Assembly (NCBI GenBank): GCA_036389155.1
Contig: DASVQN010000007.1
Coordinates: forward strand, 1-64,000
DNA length: 64,000 nucleotides
From: CADCVT01 sp036389155
GTDB taxonomy: Bacteria > Actinomycetota > Thermoleophilia > Solirubrobacterales > Solirubrobacteraceae
Reading direction: 5' to 3'
Position numbers and translations under genes: made by a program. The notes below the pieces were generated by a model that saw only the letters and a program-made list of their open reading frames with translations, was not told the origin of the DNA and did no database searches. Below are positions 33,668 to 40,389 of this stretch, piece by piece. The first letter of the stretch is position 1, and each line of letters begins with the position of its first letter.

Positions 33668-33745
33668 CGGGGAGCGGCGGCGAGGCGGCGAGGCGGCGTG
33701 ACGGCGCACGCCGCGAGGGTCGCCGGTGACGGCCGCGAAGGTGCC

Positions 33746-33776
33746 GCGGGGGCCGCACGGCGGATGCGGCCCCCGC
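33746..33776. terminator. bidirectional-type terminator hairpin
   Basis: A perfect 12-base stem (GCGGGGGCCGCA paired with TGCGGCCCCCGC) with a 7-base loop, in the gap between the VOC gene and the convergent sialidase-like gene. No T-run follows on either strand, as is common for terminators of GC-rich actinobacteria. Confidence 0.6.
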
Positions 33777-33809
33777 AGGTTCTCAGCCGCGACGGCGTGA
33801 AACGCGCTC

Positions 33810-33893
33810 TCAGCCGCTGACGCGGTCGCGGCGGTCGGGAGCGATCGCAGCCAGGGCGATCACCGCGACCGCCACCCGACGCACACCCTTCAT
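33810..33893 (-). CDS. possible 27-residue hydrophobic peptide
   Basis: A tiny frame starting MKGVRRVAVAVIALAAIAP, like a truncated signal peptide or small membrane peptide. Its ATG overlaps the stop of the sialidase-like gene (ATGA), and GGAG sits 6 bases before the ATG (33900-33903). These two translation signals are the only support; it could also be chance. It ends just before the terminator hairpin. Confidence 0.35.
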   Translation of the reverse strand: MKGVRRVAVAVIALAAIAPDRRDRVSG

Positions 33894-35569
33894 GACGCAC
33901 TCCGGATCGTGAGGAACGTCCGCTGGGAGGTGGCGCGGTTGCCCGCCCGGTCGAGCGCCGCGACAGTGAGCCGGTAGCGGCCGAGCGGGAGGGTCCGCGT
34001 GCGGCTCGTCCTGCCCTGGAACCACACGTTCTGCGGCCCCTCCGGCAGGTTGAGGGTGAACGAGTCGATCGTGGCGAACCGCTTGCACGCGCGCGCGCCG
34101 CGGTTCGCGGGCGTCTCGCGCACGCAGGCGCCACGGCGCAGCCGCCCCCTCAGCTGTCGGGCGAACGTGAGCGTCACCCGGGCGGGCTCGGAGAGCGAGA
34201 AGCGGATCGCCGCCGCCCGGCTCGAGGGGCGCGGTCCCGTGGTCGGGGCGCCCGTGCCGCGCGGGAACCGCGCCGGCGTGATCGACAGACGGCGGATGCT
34301 CGGCGCGAGATGATCGTGCGGCTCCCCCGGATCGTCCGGGTTCGGCCGCGGACCGATCGGATCCGGCGGCAGGGTCGGGTCGGGCTCGGGCCGCGGCTCG
34401 GTGACCGGCTCCTGCGGCGCCGCCACCGCGTCGAGGTTCGCGATCAGGACGACGCCGCCCTCCTCCCACGCCACCAGGCCGTTCCCGACCGCGAGGCCGG
34501 CGACCCTGATGCCGTCCATGGACGAGGGCCCGTCGAGCCGCACCGTCCGCGGCGCGCTCCAGGTCGACCCGCCGTCGGACGAGCCCGTGTACCGCGCCTG
34601 GCGCCGACCGCCCTGCAGGTCGATCCAAGCCGCGTGCAGCACCGACGAGAGCGTGGGGTCGCCGGGGTCGCTGAACCCCGCGAGGCCGACGTCGACGTTC
34701 ACGAACCCGTCGTCGTCGGCCGTCGCGGTGTCGATGACCGTCCGCGGGCCGAATGCCGTGGTCCCGAACAGGCGCGTCTCCACGCGGTCGCCCGTGACGT
34801 AGACCAGCCGCGCCCCCTCGGCGGTCGTGACCATGTCCGGCGCGAGGGCGCCCGTCGCCAGCGGCGCGGACAGCGCCGACCAGCTCGCGTCCGCGTCGGG
34901 GTCGCCGGAGACGCGGTAGCGGTAGCGAAGCTCGCCCGAGGCGCTCCGGGTCCACGCCACGACCTCGCGGTTGCCGCTCAGGGCCGCCGTCGGGTTGTAG
35001 GACGAGGTAGTGTCGAGACCGGCGCCGTCGTCGGTCGCGGGGTCGGCGACCGGCATGCGCTGGAAGCGGACGCCCTCGTAGCCCGGGCCGGCGCCGCCGT
35101 AGTCGCCGCTCGGGTACTCGAAGCCGGTGCCGCGCGCGGCGAAGCCGCCGATGCTCAGCGGGTCGGAGAACGACGCGCCGCCGTTGCCCGACACAGCGCG
35201 CCAGGTCCGCCCGCCGAGCGCGTTCTGCCCGTAGACGACGACCGTCCCGGCGCGCAGGAAGACATGGGGGGACTCGGCGATGGCTTCCTCGTAGCCCGGG
35301 ATGGGGATGGCCGAGGTCTGCGAGCACGCGTGCCCGCCGGCGGGGACGAAGCAGAAGCGCACCCGGTCGCGCGTGGGACCCTCGACCGGCTCGAACCAGG
35401 CGAGGTAGGCGTTGCCCGACGTGTCCACCGCAAGGTCCGGCGCGTGGGCGGCCGCGCCCGGCGTGCTGAGCACGTAAGGCGTGCCCGCCTGCGCCGTCGC
35501 GGGCAGCGCCGCGGCGCAGGCCACCGCCGCCGCCAGCGTCCGTCCGTGGATCCCCTTCGTGCCGCGCAT
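33890..35569 (-). CDS. secreted sialidase/BNR-like beta-propeller protein
   Basis: A 559-residue exported protein with a signal peptide (LAAAVACAAALPATAQA). Repeated segments such as APDLAVDTSGNAYLAWFE, GGRTWRAVSGNGGASFSDP and YTGSSDGGSTWSAPRTV contain SxDxGxTW Asp-box patterns typical of BNR/sialidase propellers. No full sialidase arginine triad was confirmed. A Pro/Glu-rich spacer (EPRPEPDPTLPPDP) precedes a C-terminal beta-sandwich with RLTVAALDRAGN, shared with the propeller protein at 40-43 kb. GGAGGTG lies just upstream of the ATG. Role unknown, probably carbohydrate or surface binding. Confidence 0.65.
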   Translation of the reverse strand: MRGTKGIHGRTLAAAVACAAALPATAQAGTPYVLSTPGAAAHAPDLAVDTSGNAYLAWFEPVEGPTRDRVRFCFVPAGGHACSQTSAIPIPGYEEAIAESPHVFLRAGTVVVYGQNALGGRTWRAVSGNGGASFSDPLSIGGFAARGTGFEYPSGDYGGAGPGYEGVRFQRMPVADPATDDGAGLDTTSSYNPTAALSGNREVVAWTRSASGELRYRYRVSGDPDADASWSALSAPLATGALAPDMVTTAEGARLVYVTGDRVETRLFGTTAFGPRTVIDTATADDDGFVNVDVGLAGFSDPGDPTLSSVLHAAWIDLQGGRRQARYTGSSDGGSTWSAPRTVRLDGPSSMDGIRVAGLAVGNGLVAWEEGGVVLIANLDAVAAPQEPVTEPRPEPDPTLPPDPIGPRPNPDDPGEPHDHLAPSIRRLSITPARFPRGTGAPTTGPRPSSRAAAIRFSLSEPARVTLTFARQLRGRLRRGACVRETPANRGARACKRFATIDSFTLNLPEGPQNVWFQGRTSRTRTLPLGRYRLTVAALDRAGNRATSQRTFLTIRSAS

Positions 35570-35680
35570 CGTGCACCTCCGCCGTTGGTTTCGCCGATGC
35601 CTGACGGTCGCGATGCAGTCTTCAGCCGACCCTGAGTCGCGGCATCAGGGCAACCACCCTGAACTTTTCTGAAGCTGGCG

Positions 35681-35695
35681 CACCGTGAACCGGTG
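35681..35695. promoter_or_regulatory. inverted repeat at the LuxR-gene start
   Basis: Arms CACCG and CGGTG around TGAAC, overlapping the GTG start of the LuxR-type regulator. It could mask the start in RNA or be an operator. Confidence 0.3.
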
Positions 35696-38551
35696 TACGA
35701 TCGCCGCGTGCCGCAGGATGCGGGCGTCGGTCGAGCGCTCGAAAGGGAGCGCGAGGTGACAGCGGTTGCCGATGCGGTGCGCGCCGCTGCCGCCGGCGAG
35801 GGGTCGCTCGTGCTCGTCGAGGGTCCCGCCGGAGCCGGGAAGACGACGCTGCTCGACATCGCCGCCGACCGCGGGCGGGAGGACGGCTGCACGCCGCTCC
35901 ACGCGCGCGGGAGCGAGCTCGAGGCCGAGTTCGCGTTCGGCGTCGTGCGCCAGCTCTTCGAGCGGCACGTCGCGGCCCTCGACGAGGCCGCCCGCGACGA
36001 GGTCCTCGCCGGTAGCGCCGCGCTGGCCCGCGCGCCGCTCGGGCTGTCGACGCCGCCGGGCCAGGATCGCGACCGCACGCTGGCCTCCCTGCACGGGCTG
36101 TACTGGCTCACGTCGAACCTCGCGAGCGGCGGACCCCTGCTGGTCCTGGTCGACGACGTGCAGTGGGCGGACCGTCAGTCCGTGCAGTGGCTCCAGTACA
36201 TGGCCGGGCGGCTGGAGGACCTCCCCGTGGCGATGGTGCTCGGCAGACGGACCGGCGGGGCGCAGGCCGCCGACGTGGTGGAGGAGCTCGCGACGGCGCC
36301 CGGGGCCGTCGTCCTGCGCCCCTCGCCGCTCTCGCTCGCGTCCGTCGCCCGACTCGTCTCGGCGCGGCTGCGGCACGAGGCCGACCCCGCATTCGCGCGT
36401 GCGTGCGCCGAGGCCACGGGAGGCAACCCGTTCCTGGTCGAGCACCTGCTCGAAGGGCTCCGTGCCGAGGGCGTCGAGCCGGTCGAGGCTGCGGCGGCGC
36501 GGATCACCGAGGTGCGTCTCGACGACGTGACGCGCGCGGTGACGAAGCGCCTGCGCGCGCTCGGGAGCGACGCCCCCTCACTCGCTCGCGCGGTCGCCCT
36601 GCTAGACACGACGGCGGCGCCGCTGACCACCGCCGCCGCGCTCGCAGGGCTCGATCTGCCCAGGGCAGCGGCCGCGCTCGACGCCCTCGTGGACGCGGGG
36701 CTGATGCGGGCCGGGAACACCATCGACTTCGAGCACCCGCTCGTCCGCCGCGCGGTCTACGACGCCGTGCCTCCGGCGGAGCGCACGCTCGCGCACCGCT
36801 CGGCCGCCGAGGTGCTCCACGCCGGGCATGCGCCGCCCGAGGCCGTCGCGGCGCACCTCACCGAGGTCTGGCCCGCGGGCGATGCGTGGGTCGTCGACCG
36901 GCTCGTCGAGGCGGCGGACGTCGTCGCCGCGAACGGGACGCCGGCAGCGGCAGTCCCCTACCTGCAGCGGGCGCTGCGGGAGCCGCCAGGCGACGAGCGC
37001 CGCGGCGACGTCCTCTACCAGCTCGGACGCGCGGAGGCACTGGCGGCGGTCGGTTCGCCTGCCGCGACGCTGGCCGCGGCCGCCGAGCACCTGCCGCGCC
37101 GGCTCCGCGGAAAGGCGCTGAGCGACCGCGCCGCGGCCCTGGCCATGAACGGGGATCTGACAGGGGCGCTCGAGGGCTGGGCGGAGGCGGGCAAGGCGCT
37201 CGAGCCGTTCGATCCTGAGGCGGCGCGCGAAATCGTGCAGACCCGGCTGTCGCTCGCGCTCATCATGCCCGGCACCGGGGCGCAGGCCGCGGCCGAGCTG
37301 GCGCGCATGGAGCCTCCCGAGCGCGCGGACTCCGCGGCGTCGGCAGCGCTCCTCGCGACGATGGCGGCGCGCGCGCTCTTCGCGAACGAACCGCGCGAGC
37401 GCGTCCTCGCGCTGGTGGAGCGCTCGCTCGACGGCTTCGCGCTGACCGATCGCGTCCTCGGCAAGCTGCTCGCGTTCGCGCAGGCGTTCTGGGCCTCGCT
37501 GCTGTCCGAGCGGGTCGACCTCGCGGAGGAGCACGTGACGCGTGCGCTGGAGCACTCGCGGGCCACCGGCCTGGCGCTCGACTTCCAGCACGCCTCGAGC
37601 CTGCTGGCCGCCCTGGAGTTCGAGCGCGGTCGCTTGTGGGAGGCCGAGGCGCACGCGCGCGCGGCGCTCGCCGCACCCGGGGAGCAGACCGGTGTCGACG
37701 TGTGGGCCGCCGCCCTCCTAGTCGACCCCCTCGTCGCCGCGGGGCAACTCGACGAGGCCGTGGACGTCATGACGACGTACGACCTGTGGGGAGAGCGGAT
37801 CGGGTGGGTGCCGCACGCCCTCCCGTGGCTCATCCGCGGGAGACTGCACCTGGCGCTCGGGCGGCCTCGCGACGCGGTGGCGGACTTCCGCGCGCACGGC
37901 GAGCGCGATCGGCTCACCGGGCGGGCGGACCAGGCGCACTTCCCGTGGCGCTCCGCGCTCGCGGAAGCGCTGGTTGCAGCCGGTGAGCCCGGCGACGGCG
38001 AGCCGGCGGCGCTCGTCGAGGAGGAGCTTCGCCTCGCTCGCTCCTTCGGCGCGTCGCGGGAGATCGGGCGCGCGCTGCGGACGGCGGCGATCCTCGCGAC
38101 GGGGGCGCGTCGCCGCGAGCTGCTCGTCGCGTCGGTAGAGGAACTGCGGCGGTCGCACACCCGCCTGGAGCTCTGCCGCTCGCTGACCGACCTCGGGGCC
38201 GCCGTCCGGCGCGACGGCGAGCGCGTGGCCGCCCGGGAGCTGCTCACCGAGGCGCTCGACGTGGCGACCCGCTGCGGCGCCGGCGGCCTGGCCGCGCGCG
38301 CCCGGGAGGAGCTCGCTGCTGCCGGCGCTCGGCCGCGCCGCGCGAGGGCATGGGGGCCCGAGGCCCTGACCGCGCGCGAGCGCCGGGTGGCAGAGCTCGC
38401 CGCCGAGGGCATGACGAACCGCGAGATCGCGCAGGCGCAGTTCGTCACGCTCAAGACGATCGAGTCGCAGCTGGCGAGCGTCTACCGCAAGCTCGGCATC
38501 CGCTCGCGGGGCGAGCTCGCGCAGAGCCTGCGCGAGGCCGTCCCCGCCTAG
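35693..38551 (+). CDS. large ATP-binding LuxR-family (LAL) regulator
   Basis: A 952-residue LAL/STAND-type transcription factor. The N-terminal ATPase has Walker A GPAGAGKTT (about 42-50) and Walker B LLVLVDDVQWAD; a long helical TPR-like middle (400-850) is Ala/Leu/Glu-rich; the C-terminus holds the LuxR helix-turn-helix (LTARERRVAELAAEGMTNRE, then QFVTLKTIESQLASVYRKLGI). These proteins activate operons on binding an inducer and ATP. The ligand is unknown. GTG at 35693 (or 35708) starts it; the neighbouring sialidase-like gene is divergent and a possible target. The stop shares CTAG with the cupin gene. Confidence 0.9.
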   Translation: MYDRRVPQDAGVGRALEREREVTAVADAVRAAAAGEGSLVLVEGPAGAGKTTLLDIAADRGREDGCTPLHARGSELEAEFAFGVVRQLFERHVAALDEAARDEVLAGSAALARAPLGLSTPPGQDRDRTLASLHGLYWLTSNLASGGPLLVLVDDVQWADRQSVQWLQYMAGRLEDLPVAMVLGRRTGGAQAADVVEELATAPGAVVLRPSPLSLASVARLVSARLRHEADPAFARACAEATGGNPFLVEHLLEGLRAEGVEPVEAAAARITEVRLDDVTRAVTKRLRALGSDAPSLARAVALLDTTAAPLTTAAALAGLDLPRAAAALDALVDAGLMRAGNTIDFEHPLVRRAVYDAVPPAERTLAHRSAAEVLHAGHAPPEAVAAHLTEVWPAGDAWVVDRLVEAADVVAANGTPAAAVPYLQRALREPPGDERRGDVLYQLGRAEALAAVGSPAATLAAAAEHLPRRLRGKALSDRAAALAMNGDLTGALEGWAEAGKALEPFDPEAAREIVQTRLSLALIMPGTGAQAAAELARMEPPERADSAASAALLATMAARALFANEPRERVLALVERSLDGFALTDRVLGKLLAFAQAFWASLLSERVDLAEEHVTRALEHSRATGLALDFQHASSLLAALEFERGRLWEAEAHARAALAAPGEQTGVDVWAAALLVDPLVAAGQLDEAVDVMTTYDLWGERIGWVPHALPWLIRGRLHLALGRPRDAVADFRAHGERDRLTGRADQAHFPWRSALAEALVAAGEPGDGEPAALVEEELRLARSFGASREIGRALRTAAILATGARRRELLVASVEELRRSHTRLELCRSLTDLGAAVRRDGERVAARELLTEALDVATRCGAGGLAARAREELAAAGARPRRARAWGPEALTARERRVAELAAEGMTNREIAQAQFVTLKTIESQLASVYRKLGIRSRGELAQSLREAVPA

Positions 38552-39015
38552 GTCTCGCCGAAGTAGTAGTCCACCTTCGCCGACCGCGGGGCCAGGAGGT
38601 CCTCCTCCTTGTTCCCCGTCCAGATCCCGACCTTGTCGCTGTCGGGGTAGGCGGTCGCGCTCGGGACGATCACCTGCGACCACATGAGGACCCGCACCGT
38701 CTCGTCGGTCTCGTTGCGGATCCCGTGGGCGCCCTCGGGTCCTTTCGGGAAGAAGACGACGTCGTGCGGCGCGAGCTGCTCGGTGCCCTCCGGGGTGCGG
38801 AGGGTCGGGCGGCCGGCGAGGACGAGCAGCCACTCCTCCTCCCCGTACTCGTAGTGGTACGGGCAGACCGCCTGGCCGGGCGGCAGCTCGTAGACGGTGG
38901 TGCCGGTCTCCTTCGCGCCGAGGTCGCGGCCGAGCCGGAACATGCCGGCGCGGAAGCCCTCGGCGTCGGAGTCGTCGTAGCTGAACGTGGGGTTCGCGAT
39001 GTTGAGGCGACGCAT
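38548..39015 (-). CDS. cupin-domain protein
   Basis: A 155-residue single-domain cupin. Motif 1 reads VCPYHYEYGEEEWLLVLAGRPTLR and motif 2 LAPHDVVFFPKGPEGAHGIRNETDE, giving His and Glu metal ligands. Such proteins range from isomerases to dioxygenases and sensors, so no reaction is assigned. It is divergent from the DsbA-like gene by 35 bases and ends in the shared CTAG. Confidence 0.82.
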   Translation of the reverse strand: MRRLNIANPTFSYDDSDAEGFRAGMFRLGRDLGAKETGTTVYELPPGQAVCPYHYEYGEEEWLLVLAGRPTLRTPEGTEQLAPHDVVFFPKGPEGAHGIRNETDETVRVLMWSQVIVPSATAYPDSDKVGIWTGNKEEDLLAPRSAKVDYYFGET

Positions 39016-39050
39016 GTGGGCATCGTCGCATCGCGGGGTAGCGTGGCGGC

Positions 39051-39686
39051 ATGGAGGTCGAGATCTGGTCGGACATCGCCTGCCCGTGGTGCTATCTGGG
39101 CAAGCGGCGCTTCGAGCGCGCGCTCGAGCAGTTCGAGGACCGTGACGAGGTCCATGTCATCTGGCGCAGCTTCGAGCTGGACCCGGGCGCGCCGAAGGAC
39201 GCCGGGGAGGACGTCGCCTCGCTCGTCGCGCGCAAGTACGGCCGCCCGCGCGAGGAGATCGTCGAGCGCCATGAGCAGATGACGGAGATGGCGGCGGGCG
39301 AAGGCATCGAATTCCGCTTCGACCGGGCGCGACGCGGCAACACGTTCGACGCGCACCGGCTGATCCACCTCGGCGCCTCCCTGGGGCTCGGCGACGAGAC
39401 CAAGGAGCGCCTGCTGCGGGCCTACCACGGCGAGGGCGTCCCGATCGGCGATCCGGAGGCGCTGGCGCGCGTGGCCGCCGAGGTGCTGCCGGAGGCCGAG
39501 GTCCGGGCCACGCTCGCCGGCGACCGCTTCGCCGAGGACGTCCGCACCGACGAGGCGCTGGCGCGCGAGCTCGACATCCACGCGGTCCCGGCCTTCGTCG
39601 TCGACCGGAGGATGGCGGTGTCCGGGGCACAGCCGCCGGAGCTGCTGGTGAAGATGCTCCGGCGCGCCGCCGAGCCGGTTGCCTGA
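39051..39686 (+). CDS. DsbA-family (FrnE-like) thiol oxidoreductase
   Basis: A 211-residue cytoplasmic thioredoxin-fold protein with active site CPWC near residue 11 (SDIACPWCYLGKRR), the inserted helical domain, FDAHRLIHLG and the cis-proline loop AVPAFVVDRR. No signal peptide. FrnE-like proteins act as disulfide isomerases in stress response or in polyketide biosynthesis. Its end overlaps the next gene by 8 bases. Confidence 0.88.
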   Translation: MEVEIWSDIACPWCYLGKRRFERALEQFEDRDEVHVIWRSFELDPGAPKDAGEDVASLVARKYGRPREEIVERHEQMTEMAAGEGIEFRFDRARRGNTFDAHRLIHLGASLGLGDETKERLLRAYHGEGVPIGDPEALARVAAEVLPEAEVRATLAGDRFAEDVRTDEALARELDIHAVPAFVVDRRMAVSGAQPPELLVKMLRRAAEPVA

Positions 39687-40389
39687 GGACGTCCGGCTCG
39701 GCCTCTGCGGCTTCACCATCGGGGCCGCGGCGTACTTCCGCGAGTACCGCGTCGTCGAGGTCCAGCAGACGTTCTACGAGCCGCCGCGCGACGCGACGCT
39801 CGTCACCTGGCGCCGCCGGGCTCCGCTGCGGTTCGAGTTCACGCTGAAGGCATGGCAGCTGGTCACGCACGACGCGACGAGCCCGACCTACCGCCGCCTG
39901 CGCCGCCCGCTCGACGAGACCGAGCGCGCGCAGGCCGGCTCGTTCCGCGCGACGCCGCTCGTCGAGGCAGCATGGCGGCGCACGCTCGAGTGCGCGGCGC
40001 TGCTGCGCGCCACCGCGATCCTCCTGCAGTGCCCGCGCAGCTTCCGCCCGACCGATGAGAACGTCGGGCGCCTCCGCGCGTTCTGCCGCACGGTCGACCG
40101 CCCGGACGGCGTACGACTGCTGTGGGAGCCGCGCGGCGCCTGGCCGCCGGAGCTCGTCGCGACGCTGTGCCGCGAGCTCGACCTCGTCCACGCCGTCGAC
40201 CCGTTCGTGGCCGAGACGCAGACGCCCGAGCTCGCCTACTTCCGCCTGCACGGCATCACCGGCGCGCGGCACGTCTACACCGACGACGAGCTGCGGCGCC
40301 TGCGGGCGATGGTCCCGGCGGACGCCTACGTCATGTTCAACAACATCCCGCGCGTCGGCGACGCGCGGCGCTTCGCCGCGCTGCTCTAG
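39679..40389 (+). CDS. DUF72 (YecE-like) family protein
   Basis: A 236-residue TIM-barrel-like DUF72 protein: LGLCGFTIGAAAYFREYRVVEVQQTFYEPP at the start, FEFTLKAWQLVTH, ILLQCPRSFRPTDEN, WEPRG and YFRLHG with a final YVMFNNIP strand. Structures are known in the family but the biochemical function is not. The TTG start overlaps the DsbA stop by 8 bases; no ATG lies nearby. It ends in CTAG shared with the convergent gene. Confidence 0.8.
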   Translation: MPEDVRLGLCGFTIGAAAYFREYRVVEVQQTFYEPPRDATLVTWRRRAPLRFEFTLKAWQLVTHDATSPTYRRLRRPLDETERAQAGSFRATPLVEAAWRRTLECAALLRATAILLQCPRSFRPTDENVGRLRAFCRTVDRPDGVRLLWEPRGAWPPELVATLCRELDLVHAVDPFVAETQTPELAYFRLHGITGARHVYTDDELRRLRAMVPADAYVMFNNIPRVGDARRFAALL

